A stretch of DNA of 64,000 nucleotides from Diphasiastrum complanatum (taxonomy: Eukaryota > Streptophyta > Lycopodiopsida > Lycopodiales > Lycopodiaceae): the NCBI GenBank assembly GCA_029204225.1, contig CM055097.1, positions 46,534,500 to 46,598,499 of the forward strand, read 5' to 3'. The notes beneath the pieces were generated by a model that was given only the letters and a program-made list of their open reading frames with translations, was not told the origin of the DNA and did not search any database. Shown here piece by piece: positions 10,193 through 21,915 of the stretch (positions are counted from its first letter, which is position 1; the number at the start of each line of letters is the position of its first letter). A program made the translations under genes and the position numbers.

Positions 10193-13056
10193 ATGCTAAA
10201 TAGGAAAGCTAATCTTGAAAATGTATTGTACATTCCTTCAATCACTAAGAACTTGCTTAGTGTTATTCAAATGATTGACAAGGGGCTTGATGTTGAGTTC
10301 ATTGGAGATGCTTGTTTGATAAGTAAGTGTGGATCCTTGATTGCTAAAGGAAAAAGGCATGGTAAACTTTTCAAACTGGTTGCATGTGTGATCTCTAGGA
10401 ATGAAGGATGTATGGCTAGGGAACAATTGACAAACCAAGAAGTTTGGCATAAGAGGTTGGGCCATCCCAACTTCAAATCTTTGGAGGTAATGGCAAAGAA
10501 AGAGCATGTTCTTGGTCTCCCTAAAAGTCTTGTTGCAAATAATACATTTTGTGAACATTTTGCCTTGTCCAAATCTCATAGACTTGCTTATACTAGATCT
10601 ACTTCTAGATCTTAAGAAGCTTTTCAACTTGTGCATTCGGATATTCTTTTAGTACAACTAGCAATGGTGGGGCAGAAATGTATGCAACTTTTATTGATGA
10701 CTTTAGTAGGTATACTTGGGTCTATCTTCTTAAAACCAAGGATGAAGTGTTTGCTGCATTTGTGAAGTTTAAGAATGAAGTGGAAAATTAATTCAATACA
10801 AAGATCAAATGTTTGAGATCAGATAATGGAGGGGAATACACTTCAAATAAGCTCAAAGATTTTTGCATAGCACATGAGATTAAGAGAGAGTACTCTAGTC
10901 CTAGGACTCCACAAGAGAATGGAGTGGAAGAAAGGAAGAATAGAACCCTTTGTGAATGTGCCAAGGCAATGAGACTACATGCTAGTCTTGCTTAGCTATT
11001 GGGGGGAAGCTATAGCATGTGCTAACTATCTTTGTAACAGGAGGACAAGTGCTTCCTTGAATGGTAAGACTCCCTTTGAGGTCCTCTATGGTAGGAGGCC
11101 GAGTGTCAAGCATTGTAGGATCTTTGGTTGTACTTGTTTTGTCAACATCACTCTTGATGATAGAACTAAAGAAGATCCTTCATCAAAGAAGGGTGTGTTT
11201 GTCGGCTATAGTGGAAGTAAGCAAGGCTTACAAAGTGTACATTCCTTCTACGAATAAAGTTGTCATAAGTAGGGATGCCATCTTTTATGAAGAGAATGTT
11301 TCCAATGTTATCAATGTTGATGATGATTTTGATGTGCCTACTAATCATCATGATGTGCAAGATGTCTTGGATGAAGGTGGATATGCCACTCAAAAGAAAC
11401 TTTCAAGGAGGACTCAAAGTCAAAGGACTAAGCCATCAAGGCTAACTTATGATGAAAAAGGAAAGCAAGTGGTGGAGAACTCTAACTTTGTTGTTCTTAC
11501 CTCTTTTGATGAACCAACTTGTGTAGGTGAAGCAATTCAAAAGGAGGAATGGATCCAGGCCATGGATCATGAGCATCAAGCACTCATCAAGAACAACACT
11601 TGGAGGTTAGTGGAACTTCCAAAAGGCAAGAAGGCAATTGGGTGTAAGTGGATCTTCAAGATTAAGACAAAAGAAGATGGATCAATCAAAAGGTACAAGA
11701 TTGGTGGCAAAAGGGTATGCTCAAGAGTATGGCATTGAGTATGATGAGACCTTTGCACCCATGCAAAGATGGTAACAATTAGAACCCTTATCTCTCTTGC
11801 AACTCTTTACGGTTGGAAAATGTGGCAAATGGATGTTACTAATGCTTTCTTGAATGGTGATCTTGAAGAGGAAATATACATGGAGAAACCCAAGGGCTAT
11901 GTTTCACATGATGAGCCTAATCATGTGTGTTTCCTACAAAAGAGCTTGTATGGGCTTAAGCAAGCACCAAGAAGTTGGTATGCTAAGCTTAGTTTCTTCC
12001 TACTCTCTCAAAACTTCATCATGAGTGAGTATGATCATTCTCTCTACTTTAGATTGAATGATAATGGTGACATCACTTTGCTTTTGATCTATGTTGATGA
12101 CATAATCTAAAGTGGCGATAACAATGAAGATATAGATGACATCAAGATGGCACTTAAAAGTAAGTTTGAGATACAAGATCTTGGTAAGCTTCACTATATC
12201 TTAGGAATAGAGATTGTTAGGACTTCTAATTCTACTGTCATTTGTCAAGAGAAGTATTCTAACTCTATTCTAAAAAAAATTCATATGGAAAATTGCAAAG
12301 TAGTTTCTACTCCTATAGAATCAAATGTAAAGCTATCTATGAGAGGTAATGAAAGATCCTTTAAGGACATTACTGTCTATAGAAAGCTCATAGGATCTCT
12401 TACTTGGTTTACCATCACAAGACCTGATCTAAGCTATGTGGTTGGTAAACCAAGTCAAGGCTCATTGGAGGCTAGGAAAGAGAGTACTAAGATACCTCTC
12501 GGGATCTAGAGATTTTGACATCTTGTATGAAGGATCTTCACCTAACCTTTGTGGTTTCTCAGATTCAGATTTTGCAGGTTATCAAATGGATAGGAAGTCA
12601 ACAAGTGCCTTTTATATATATCTTGGAGAGGGAGCTATCTCATGGCTATCAAAGAAGCAACCTAGTATCTCTCTATCTTCCACCAAGGCCGAATACAAGG
12701 CATGGAGAACATGCACCAAGGAGATGCCTTGGATAAAGAGGATGCTATTGGATCTTCACTTGCTGGACTCTAAGAAGACAACAATCATCTATTGTGACAA
12801 CCTTTCAGCCCAAAGCTTGGCAACCAATCCAGTTTTTCATGCTAGGAGCAAGCACATTGAGATTGCTCATCACTTTGTGAGGGATCAAGTCATTGCGAAA
12901 GAGGTGGAGCTTCAACATGTCTCTTCATTGGAGTGTGTGGCTGATATTTTCACCAAACCATTGGGAAAGGACCTGTATTATAAGCATAGATCTAATGTTG
13001 GAATGTATTCAAGATCTATGTTAAAACTAGCATCCAATGTTGAAGAGGGAGTGTGA
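10193..13056 (+). pseudogene. Copia pol, 5'-truncated and frameshifted
   Basis: This is a copia polyprotein starting abruptly in the protease/pre-integrase junction (..LYIPSITKNLLSV), with no gag, protease or 5' LTR. In order it keeps the GAG-pre-integrase zinc region, integrase core (LRSDNGGEY at 10812, E of NGVEERKNRT), the RT with YVDD near 12095, and RNase H (SDSDFAG, SSTKAEY). Frame breaks occur near 10615, 10790, 10990, 11215, 11710, 12110 and 12480. It ends KLASNVEEGV at a polypurine tract. The same KLAS..VEEGV ending is seen at the non-autonomous element at 40755, which points to one family. Confidence 0.88.
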
Positions 13057-13161
13057 AAACTGTCAACATTTTCTAGCTAGTTTCAAGATCTATGTTGAAG
13101 AGGGAGTGTGAAAACCATCAACATTTCCTAGCTAGTTTGAGGCCTAAATTGGCAATTTTTG
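13052..13161 (+). repeat. 55-bp tandem duplication across the PPT/LTR boundary
   Basis: The polypurine tract plus LTR start occurs twice: GAGGGAGTGTGAAAAC at 13046 and GAGGGAGTGTGAAAACC at 13101. The second copy of the LTR start at 13107 continues into the full LTR. The duplication adds about 55 bp, including a second copy of the pol 3' end (TTCAAGATCTATGTT). Confidence 0.7.
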
Positions 13162-13744
13162 TACATACTTTTGGTACTGGAGTTTTACACGTGTGAACCA
13201 GGCCTAAAGTTTTTTATTTACTGTATTTTTTCAGTATGAAGAAGTGTCAAACTTCAGACCCTTCAAAATGAGACTATTCTGATGTATTTTGGTCATATAT
13301 GTTATGTTTAGCTATTTTTCCTATATAGGAAATATTTAGGGTCAAGTACCTTTTAGAGAGAGGAGAGAAAATCATCTTCCTCATCCATAAATAGTAGAAA
13401 ATACATGGAGAAACAGGTTGGAGAAACTTATTGTATTGTTGAGAGAGATCAATAGATCATTGTCATAGTTTCTTCCTCCATTGTGAGCATTGCTTTGTGT
13501 ATTGTCTTCAAGCTCTTGTGTATGATCTTAGGTGCTATCCAAAAGTGGTAGGGTGCTGTTCCACGGCCTGTTTGCTGTTATTTTTGGCTGTCATCAATAT
13601 CTTTCATAAGTTTCTTTTGTCTCTTGAATGTGTCAAGGTAGCATTAGGATGCTTTGCCATTTCTAGATTTTGTAACTTGTTGTGCAAAGATCTTAGCCAG
13701 AACATTTGGGATCGTAGATCCATTCAAGATCCACTTTTTTCACA
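13107..13744 (+). mobile_element. 3' LTR of the copia element at 10193
   Basis: The LTR runs from TGTGAAAACC to TTTTTTCACA, about 638 bp. It is a clear homologue of the LTRs of the element at 40113-45665. It shares, in order, CAACATTTCC, the ACACGTGTGAA palindrome (13187), 'tttttcagtatgaagaagtg', 'cctatatagga', 'ggagaaacaggttgga', 'tgatcttaggtgct' and the terminal 'gatccactt..caca'. It is more diverged from those LTRs than they are from each other. Confidence 0.75.
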
Positions 13745-14090
13745 TTGATAACTTTTTACCCTCTTTCAAGAAACCTTTATTGAGTTGCAAGAAGCTTCGG
13801 TTTCATTCACAGATTCTTCAAATTGAACGACAAAGATTCATTCCAGCAGATTTGCAAAAACATCAGAAAAACTATCAAAAAACACCAGAAAATCATCAAA
13901 ACCCTAAAAAATTCAGAAAAAGAACCTTCGCCCGATTCGTAGCTATTTCTCATGCAAAAATCAATCACACAAAAGGGATAAGAGAAACAAGGAAATAAAC
14001 GAATGATAGAAAGAGTGAGAACTGTATGGCACTTGTGAAACAAAACTTCATTCATCAACATTGATAATTCACCATGACTATTGCAAAATC
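13745..14090. other. Spacer
   Basis: The flank after the LTR is A-rich on the + strand, with no gene or repeat boundary recognised. The overlapping open frames on both strands (13654-14061) are low-complexity and unsupported. Confidence 0.4.
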
Positions 14091-15049
14091 CTATTGGTTT
14101 TGTAGAGTAGTGAGAAAAAGGCTCTGATATGCCCTTGTCAAAAACAAGGCAGGGTTGGTGACACTAAATCTACCATCATTCATAGCATATATTCTAAGAT
14201 ATGGCTTGAAACGCATGGAAGGAAAAGATACTATTTCCATTATTATCCTTTGGATCATGAGATTCATAAAATAAATGGCCTTTAGATTTCCGATTCTCAA
14301 ATTTGGTTTGTTATATCCAGTGGGTGGAAATCTTGTTAGAAAATGGAAAAACATATAGATTTGAGATTGTAGGAGTGGAGATAAAATGTCAATTCTCTGG
14401 GGAGAGTGCTCTTGTCTGGGAATAGTAGCAGATGATGGAATATTGGTTTCCTCTATGTCTTGCAATAACTCATTTCATATAACGTCTATGTTTGATTATC
14501 GATTTGGTAAATGTCGTGGTAATGCAGAAGTTCTCAAGGAACTTCTTGATTGAGCAGCAAGTTTAACTGCTGGTTGCTATGGTGCTCGTGTGGTGTTGTC
14601 ATGATGATCCTATCATGATTCATAACTGATGTGTCAGGCAGGTAGGATCTTGTTGGGTTGTTTTGGGCAGACTTTGAAGCTGTGTTTTTGGACACAATCA
14701 GGACACTCAGCATGGTACTTGGCCTTGACTGGACAATCAACCATGAAGTGGCCGGTTTCACCATAGATGAAACATCTGTTGTTTTGGGCCCTTGTATAAT
14801 GGCATAACCATCTTGTATGGCTAGTGGTTTTGGACTTTTTGGTGGGTATTCGTGATAATATGAGGAATGTCCAGATTGAAACGGATGTTCTTCATATCGT
14901 TTGATGGCATGTGCTTGGATAGGCCGATATGAAGGACAAGCATTAGCAGGATGCGTAGCCCGGCAATGTGGGCACCTAATGGGTTTTTGTCTATTAGGTA
15001 TCTGGGCAGTGTGTTGTTGACGAGGCATACTACGTTGGATAGACTTCAA
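14091..15049 (-). pseudogene. Gypsy-type gag remnant with several zinc knuckles
   Basis: Minus-strand frames (15049-14534, then 14465-14091) encode a gag-like, Q/P/R-rich protein. Near the start is CPHCRATHPANAC (CxxCxxxHxxxxC). Near 14780-14735, in another frame, is CFIYGETGHFMVDC, a CCHC knuckle with the second Cys changed to Tyr, followed by a third CPDCVQKHSFKVC. Three knuckles in tandem are unusual for copia and suggest a gypsy or related gag. A single frameshift separates the first knuckle from the others. No protease or RT is attached. Confidence 0.5.
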
Positions 15050-15564
15050 GATATTTTGAAACTCATTGGTGAGTTAGACAATATAAGGGATTTGTGTGTA
15101 TGGCTACAATATATTGAAACATAAACATCATTTTTGCACTATAATTGTGTATGCGGTGTGCACCTTATAAAAATACAAAAATGTTTCAATAACTTCAAAG
15201 AACTCACTAGATAATGATCAAGGCATAAATTAGATTGAAATTCAATTCTTCTATTATTAAAATTTCATGCACTTCAATTAATGCCAATGTTTGCAAAGGA
15301 AAACACCCACATAATATTGGTACAAGTATTTTTGCTACAATGAATATGCATAATTTAATTACACTAAACATTGTTTGACCAACAATTGTGTCACGTATGC
15401 AAACCAAAACAATAGTATAAAATTTCTATGTAAACAAAAAAAATCACTATCTATGATTTCTTAGTTATAAGAATGCCCATTGGAGTATAAAAGAACAAGA
15501 AAGGTGATTATTAAAATCTCCATATGTGTGTATGTGTGTGTGTATGTGTGTGTGTGTGCGCGCG

Positions 15565-15640
<76 letters not shown>

Positions 15641-16489
15641 GGAGGGAGAGGGAGAGGGAGATTGAGATTGATTGATTTTAATGCAATCATGAAATTGTGG
15701 GTTGATATTATTTGCATGTAGTTCTTCTTATACCTTATGTAACAAGAACAAGGTGTAATAAGAATTACATGTAATGAGTTTAAGAAGATTCTGAAGATAA
15801 TCTTGACAAATTAAGCTCATAACTAGCCAATTTGGTTGAAGTCTCAATATATTGAACTAGTCTCATAATCATTAAACATCGCTTTTGGGCCAAAAAAAAC
15901 CGGTTCTAAAGAACGATCACATTCACAGTTTAATAAATCAATGTCCAGTTTCATACCTCTATCAATTGTTGACATCTAAATAACTTAAGCTGCACGTCTC
16001 CTCATAACTGAGCAGAACTTCATCACATCTCCAAACTTATTACAAACATTTACCTGCTTGGCCTTTTTCAAGGACATGAGTTTTTTCTTTTCAGATTCCG
16101 ATCATGCAAGTTAAAAATTTGAAGACTATCTAGGATCAAATTTGACGAACATGCAAATACTGCAGTGTTGATACTAAATGTTTGACCAAAGTTTAGCAAA
16201 TATAGTACACATCTAGATAGTGCTACACATTCCACTAATGAATACAGAAGACCTCAGTACCATAGACACAATGTGAAGCGAAGAACATTGAAGACTCGAG
16301 AGCTCGACTCAATTCTTTATTCATCTCTGAACTTGGTGATACAATGAGCATTTCGCTAACTACTAATAGGAGTAACACAAATTTCCCCTCTAAAATTTCC
16401 CATGCTAGCTAGGACTCCGAGTTGCTCTAACTTTCAATGATGCAATAAATTTTTAAAATCCTCCTTTTCCCAAGGAGTCTTTCAATCTG
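15050..16489. other. Spacer with a compound microsatellite
   Basis: Apart from the TG/GA microsatellite at 15523-15660, no gene or element boundary is seen. A short passage near 15896 (AACCGGTTCTAAAGAACG) vaguely resembles the GC-rich part of the inverted repeat at 5041 but is not an inverted repeat itself. Confidence 0.4.
15523..15660 (+). repeat. Compound microsatellite (TG)n(GA)n
   Basis: TG-rich units with TATG interruptions (about 15523-15563) switch to a nearly pure GA tract (about 15567-15632), which decays into GGGAGA units up to 15660. Open frames on both strands here are artefacts of the repeat. Confidence 0.95.
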
Positions 16490-16757
16490 CCCATGTTATG
16501 CCTGGTAACAAATAATAATGCAGAAGCTATTGTAATTCCAGATTTGGTTGAAGTGGCAACCACAATCGAAGTTGAGATACAAAAGTGAGAATTCGATACT
16601 CAGTACCTGATCAGGCTGTTTTGTCTTCATCGCTCTCTTTGGGCGCTCATCTCTTGCTGCTTGTTTTAATTTGTTGTTGAAGTGCATCATTTTTTTTTTT
16701 TAATCTGTCATTTTCTCTTAGAAAATTGATGTACTCTGGGTGAGTCTCGTCCCCTGT

Positions 16758-18428
16758 TCATTTGTACAGCTTCAGAAGGACTTCTTCTCTCTTCCGGAGT
16801 TTCGATACTTCTGCCAGCAGATCGGTGATGTTCAGCTTGGCTTGTGCATACTCCACATGTGCATCAGGTCCTGAGCATGGAAGTGCTGGTGATTTAGTCG
16901 GTAGTTCTCGAATATCGATCAGCTCTTCTTCGATTCTATCCTTCTCTTCATAGAGAGGATTGAGCATTTCTCTTCGGAAGGCCTCCTGCAATGCATCCTG
17001 GACTGTTTGCCATTTGGCGACATTAACCCTGATGGTTCCATTGGTGTCGCAGCAAGAATGGACGGTCTCAAAAGCAATGCGCTTCATTTTTTCTTCATTC
17101 AACTGTGCTCTGCTATGTTCAGCTTCCGATTGAAAGTGGGCCACCTTCAAGGTCAGTTTCTTTACAATTTGCTCCAAAGCTTTGATATTCGAATCTGCTT
17201 CCTTATTTACAGCGTCAGCTTTCTCGAGCTCCACTTTCAATGTCAAAAAATTGAGTTTGGCATTTGACCCGAGCTGCTTGTGAATATCGAGCAATGCATC
17301 ATATTCTGACTGCAATTCAATATATCTTTTTAATAAGTCTGCATGCTCATCCTCCAATTCGCGCATCTCATCTTCCATAAAGAGATCACGTTCCCGGATA
17401 TAGCCCATGATGTGTTTTGCAGACTTGGTCAATAAAGTATATTTGTCGGGGTGGAGAACACAACCTTTATTCTGATTAACGTCATCTGAATCATGTTGTG
17501 CTTGCACGGATGGCTGTGGATCAGCTGTGTCGGGCTGGTCCATGATGGTGGTGTGTGGTTGTGCCTCTTCGACATCAGGCTGATTGAGATCCTCTTGCTG
17601 CACATTCGCGCCATCTGTGAAGTCTATGGCAGTATCGGCCGTGTCCTGTTGGAATTTTTCTCCATCATGTGTGGGACTGTCCACTACATCTGCAGGAACT
17701 GTGTCGGCCTTGTCCGCAGTATCGTCTTCGACGTCGATAATCATGTCGGGGGCCAGTGGAATTATGGTCACTGTCCTTCTGCCCTGAAGAGTCGTCTGCT
17801 CCTTGTCTGTCAGCAGATTAAAGTGTTTGCACAAATGAGCTATGTGCACTCCGAATGCGGCAAAGTTGCCGTGCTTGACAGATCGATGGAATGCCTTAAA
17901 GGCAATGGAAGCAAAGTTGACTTCCATTCCATTCAAAGCGTGGACAAGATAGCCTATGTTTGTCAGGGAGATTGTGGCATCCGCATCAGTGCCAAAGATG
18001 ACATGATTTGCATACTTGCAAAAGTTGCGGAATGCAGTATCAGTGATCTTGGAGATCTTGTACCCTTTTGTTGGCATCAAAAAATTGCCTTTGAATCTTT
18101 TGTCTTCGTCCATTTCCTCTCGTGTGATTGACGGAATATTGCCGGTGGTAGGGAGTGAGAGAGCTGCAGCATAAACCCCTTCAGTGATCTGAAGAGTTGT
18201 GTTGCGAACTTTCACTTGGACGTCAGCATCATCCACCTGCATAATTCCATTGACAAATTCATTGCTGATGTCGAGAAGAATGATAGATGGGTCGACTGCC
18301 AACAACCCACCCAATTTGCAGGTTTCTGCCAGTGCTCGGATGGACTCCACGTTCATCTGGGTGCGCACTTTCCATTTGACTTGTGCAGTTGCGACATCAG
18401 TTGTGGAAGCCATGCTTGATTCAAGCAC
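16758..18428 (-). CDS. Extra ORF of a gypsy element, 556 codons, coiled coil
   Basis: This long open frame has its likely start at the second ATG (18413, MASTTDVAT). Residues about 15-215 form a globular domain (EFVNGIMQ.., GVYAAALSLPTTG, FLMPTKGYKISKITDTAF, IGYLVHALNG). It resembles proteins annotated as 'putative plant transposon protein' that lie in Tat-type gypsy elements; that resemblance is from memory. Residues 220-330 are acidic, T/D/Q-rich. Residues 345-556 are strongly helical coiled coil. After the stop the frame continues about 35 codons (HPEYINFLRENDRLKK), so the stop may be a recent nonsense mutation. It lies 3' of gypsy integrase, same strand, where Tat elements carry extra ORFs. 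Confidence 0.6.
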   Translation of the reverse strand: MLESSMASTTDVATAQVKWKVRTQMNVESIRALAETCKLGGLLAVDPSIILLDISNEFVNGIMQVDDADVQVKVRNTTLQITEGVYAAALSLPTTGNIPSITREEMDEDKRFKGNFLMPTKGYKISKITDTAFRNFCKYANHVIFGTDADATISLTNIGYLVHALNGMEVNFASIAFKAFHRSVKHGNFAAFGVHIAHLCKHFNLLTDKEQTTLQGRRTVTIIPLAPDMIIDVEDDTADKADTVPADVVDSPTHDGEKFQQDTADTAIDFTDGANVQQEDLNQPDVEEAQPHTTIMDQPDTADPQPSVQAQHDSDDVNQNKGCVLHPDKYTLLTKSAKHIMGYIRERDLFMEDEMRELEDEHADLLKRYIELQSEYDALLDIHKQLGSNAKLNFLTLKVELEKADAVNKEADSNIKALEQIVKKLTLKVAHFQSEAEHSRAQLNEEKMKRIAFETVHSCCDTNGTIRVNVAKWQTVQDALQEAFRREMLNPLYEEKDRIEEELIDIRELPTKSPALPCSGPDAHVEYAQAKLNITDLLAEVSKLRKREEVLLKLYK

Positions 18429-18929
18429 AAACCCGTTTCAAAGATTAGCAAATAACAAGTAATAAAACAGATCAGACAGTCAGTAATCACGCAAGTAGAT
18501 GAAGAATACAGGCAAGCATGCAGAATGAGCAAGCAAAGAAGAGTAAGCAAGAGAAAACGTAAGCAGCTGATAGTAAACGAGTGCAAAGAAAAATGAGAGG
18601 TAAATAGGGTTTAAGAGAAAAACGAGAGGTAAATAGGGTTTAAGGTTAAAGAGAAAAATGGTGAAGACGAAGAATAATTAAGGCAGTGGGCGGGTAACGG
18701 GGGTTTATGAGAACACGTGTCAAACGTAAGACCCACATCAGTCACACTCCACACAATCTTAGTTAAATGGAAAATATAGATAAATCAAAGTTATTTAATA
18801 CTTCAAGCAAAAGCCAAGGTCAAACAAACATTAGACATAGCCAAAAACCAGAAAAAAATTGAAAAATAAACAAAGGAAAACAAAATATTTACTCATAATA
18901 TTTCTTTAGTCGAGAGCCATTCACTGTAG
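18429..18929 (-). other. Region between integrase and the extra ORF
   Basis: No gene. An about 30-bp direct repeat (GAGAGGTAAATAGGGTTTAA, 18594 and 18625) lies shortly upstream of the extra ORF start, and an ACACGTGT word sits near 18713. This could be an untranslated leader or an internal promoter for the extra ORF, but that is inference. Confidence 0.35.
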
Positions 18930-19990
18930 TTAGTTATAGCAAATTCTCTTGTAAATCAGCTGATTGAATAGACCCATTGTCAAAGATTTTGATAACCTTG
19001 TACGGACCCATCCATTGCGTACGTAACTTTCTTGGAAATTTGATATGACGGTTGTCGTACACCAGAGCAAAATCTACTTAAGGACAACTGGCTTTATAGA
19101 ATCATTGAAGCTTTGCTTCCGCCTTGTTTTAACTTCCTTTGTGTCGACCATGGCTTGATTTATTTGTTCTTCGAGCTTTTCGATAATTTAGAGTCTGTCC
19201 TTCATGCTATAGTCTTTGTTAGATCGAGTCTGAACTTGTACACAATAAGTTGGAACTTCAAATTGGATTGGGAATATGGGATGCATACTATGTACCAAAC
19301 TGAAAGGGGTTTGTTTTGTTGTTACTTTCTCGGTGTTACGATAAGCCCATAAGACAGATGGTAGTTTCTGATCCCATCTTGCACAAAATTCCATTTGCTC
19401 TCTTTGTCGAACCATTTGCCTTAGGATTATATGGAGTGGTCTTGCGGTGTTTAATCATAAAATGTTTCATCAGAAGGCGTATTGTGTCGTTTAAAACGTG
19501 CGTCCCTCTGTCGCTTACAAATTTTAAAGGGCAACCATATCTGGTTATAATATGCGAAACAGAAACTCGGCAATAGTCTTAGCATCGTTCTTCTTCATTG
19601 CTTTGACTTCCACCATCTTAGTCGCATAATCAGTCACCACCAATATATAGCTTCGTTTAGTGTGTCGGGTGACTAGCTTGATAAGTCTGACAAAATCAAT
19701 TCTCGACTTCTCAAATGGTGTGAGTGGTAGAATCGGAGTGAGAGTCCAATGCATTAAAGACGTTGGTTTACCGACACGTTGGTAAGGATAACAAGTATTA
19801 AGAATGTTGTAACGTTCTTGTACATAGTAGTCCATCAATATTTTGCATTTAAAATCTTCTTTACAATGTTCACTGTCGCATAGTATTGCCAACCAACATC
19901 CTCTGAATGTAGAGCTTGGATAAATTTACGGATGGATGAGACGTTCCGTTGTATGAGACGTTCCTTACCGTGGGATCTCATTTAACATGT
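18930..19990 (-). pseudogene. Gypsy integrase remnant
   Basis: Frame 19892-19545 carries the integrase core start (FEKSRIDFVR, then YILVVTDYATKMVEVKA). Frame 19415-19188 has the distal part (LPSVLWAYRNTEKVTTKQTP, then IQFEVP). These match the plant Ty3/gypsy (Tat/Athila-type) integrase pattern rather than copia. Frames are broken between these blocks. Protease, RT and RNase H are not visible upstream, so most of pol is deleted. Confidence 0.75.
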
Positions 19991-20657
19991 TACGAGGGAT
20001 CAATGATCCCAACCTTAAATTTTAAACCAAACGGAGCTTGAGTTGTGGATCAAACCTCAAGTTGGCCTAATAAGAACACTGAGAAAAACCTTAAATTCTA
20101 AACCACCACTTGTCCAATTTGAATTTCCCTTTGAATGAATCACCCAATATGAATTGTCAGTTTCAACCTAGTCAACGTAACTCATTTTATATAGATTCCA
20201 ACCCAAGTTGCTGGTCCTATAGTAACTTGTTTCCCTACAAGTATGTCTCCATGTGAGTTCAGAAATTTGAAATATTGTCATATGTGCATTGAGGTCTTTC
20301 TAATTCCACATGATCCATAAAGTCGTTCCATGGCCTTTCACAGGGCTTCCTCATTGTTCTAAGAACTACAATCGTACTTGAGTTCTAGCATAATCATCCA
20401 TAATGCTCCAATGCACTTCATAAGGATTTCAAGTAGGTTTTTTGTTTGAACTTAAGTTAAAGCATATGCTTAGTACTGCCCCTGTGGACTCTTTGTACCC
20501 GAGCTGGCGAGGGCTCGCTACATACCTCCTAATTGAGTCTGAGTCTTTTCAAAAATAGCTCTACGCCATGGTTGTTACTCACCCAATGCGGGTAGCTTAT
20601 CTAGTTCCTTGCCTACTTCTATTTATGAAGTCTTGAATTTTATAACCCAACCACCCC
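19991..20657. other. Spacer inside the decayed gypsy element
   Basis: The expected place of protease, RT and RNase H holds no recognisable motif on either strand. The sequence is GC-richer around 20480-20620 but not coding as far as I can see. Confidence 0.35.
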
Positions 20658-21068
20658 TCAAGGATTCATACGGATGCTGATGTAAGAAGGTCTGTCTTTG
20701 TTCCTAGATGGTGTCTGATGTAGTATATGGCCTTGCGTCCGTGGCTTGAGAAGTTGGGGGTGCTTCTTCTTTTGCCCCTTGATCCATGCCTGTATCCATT
20801 TTACCTTGGGCTTGCTGTGGAGGCAAGAAAGGTGACATGAGTGGTACTTGAATCTGGGGGTTGTCTCCAAAATCTCAATGACAACTTTTTCATGGGCTTT
20901 GATGATAGGCTTTGTCGTTGCCAACTCAGAAGATGCCTTGCCCTTGAATCGATCAAATCTGTCATGGAAGCCACCCAATGATTGTTGATGAGTTTCGACC
21001 TTTTGGAGCAAATGACTTATCTCCTCTTTGGAGACATGAGTACGGTCTGGTGCTTCTGCATAGAGCAT
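20658..21068 (-). pseudogene. Possible gypsy gag N-terminal fragment
   Basis: The open frame begins MLYAEAPDRTHVSKEEISHLL with a helical, charged start (KVETHQQSLGGFHDRFDRFKG). Its distal part looks frameshifted: the alternative frame reads DTGMDQGAKEEAPPTSQ. Its place upstream of the integrase, on the same strand, fits gag, but no knuckle or other family motif is visible. Confidence 0.3.
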
Positions 21069-21589
21069 ATTCTCATGCTCTGTGGATTCTGGCCACTTGG
21101 CCAGTGTGTCGCATTTTTCACTGATCTGCGAAAAAGACGAAGGTGCCTAAAAAATTGTTCAGGTCAAAAAAAATAAAAGAAAAGATTGAAGGTCCGAAAA
21201 TATGAAGTCGGCCTTTGGTTTTTCAAGATGCTCATTACTTGAATGATTTGTTTAAGGTTGAGGATAAAAAATCTAACAATATTCTCCCCCGTTGTCAGAC
21301 CTCAATGCGTTAATTCTTTTACTAGTTTGATTTTTTGCATGCTCTTTGAATTGTCGAAACTTGTTGAAAGCCTCCGATTTCTGCCTAATTAAAAAAAATT
21401 GTTCTTCTTGAATATTTGTTAATAAAGGTAATAAAATACATGCTGAATTTTATAATGAAAACACAAAAACCACAAGATAAAATACAATTATGAAATCATG
21501 GCACAAACGGTTGTCCCATGTTTCCCAAAGGAGATCCTCAGGCAATACCTCTTTTGACAACCCTCAAGGATTAAATTACGATCACCCTT
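21069..21589. other. Spacer
   Basis: AT-rich, with no gene or repeat recognised on either strand. Confidence 0.4.
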
Positions 21590-21915
21590 CTTTGATGAAG
21601 GATCTTCTTTAGTTCTATCATCAAGTGTGATATTGACAAAACATGTACATCCAAAGATCCTACAATGCTTGACACTCGGCCTTCTACCATAAAGAACCTC
21701 ATGAGGAGTTTTACCATCCAAGGAAGCACTTGTCCATCTATTACATAGATAGTTAGCACATGCTAAAGCTTCCCCCCAAAAAGACTTAGCAAGATTAGCA
21801 TGTAGTCTCATTGCCTTGGCACATTCACAAAGGGTTCTATTCTTCCTCTCGGCCATTCCATTCTGTTGTGGAGTCCTAGGACTAGACATCTCCCTCTTAA
21901 TCCCATGTGGCATAT
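21590..21915 (-). pseudogene. Copia integrase fragment
   Basis: This is an isolated 3' half of a copia integrase, very close to the one at 10880-11200: HGIKRE, PRTPQQNGMAERKNRT (the E of D-D-E), NYLCNRW, GCTCFVNITLDDRTKEDPSSKKG. Both ends stop abruptly with unrelated sequence, and no LTR is attached. It is probably a small fragment left by deletion or a captured piece. Confidence 0.8.

Noticed and set aside
15511-15721. Open frames on both strands rich in Arg/Glu, Cys/Val or Ser/Leu
   Set aside because: Artefacts of the TG/GA microsatellite; similar frames at 22664-22897 are dismissed for the same reason.
16762-18131. Plus-strand frames up to 212 codons opposite the 556-codon ORF
   Set aside because: They lie antisense to a much longer frame with coiled-coil and domain features, and have no motifs of their own.
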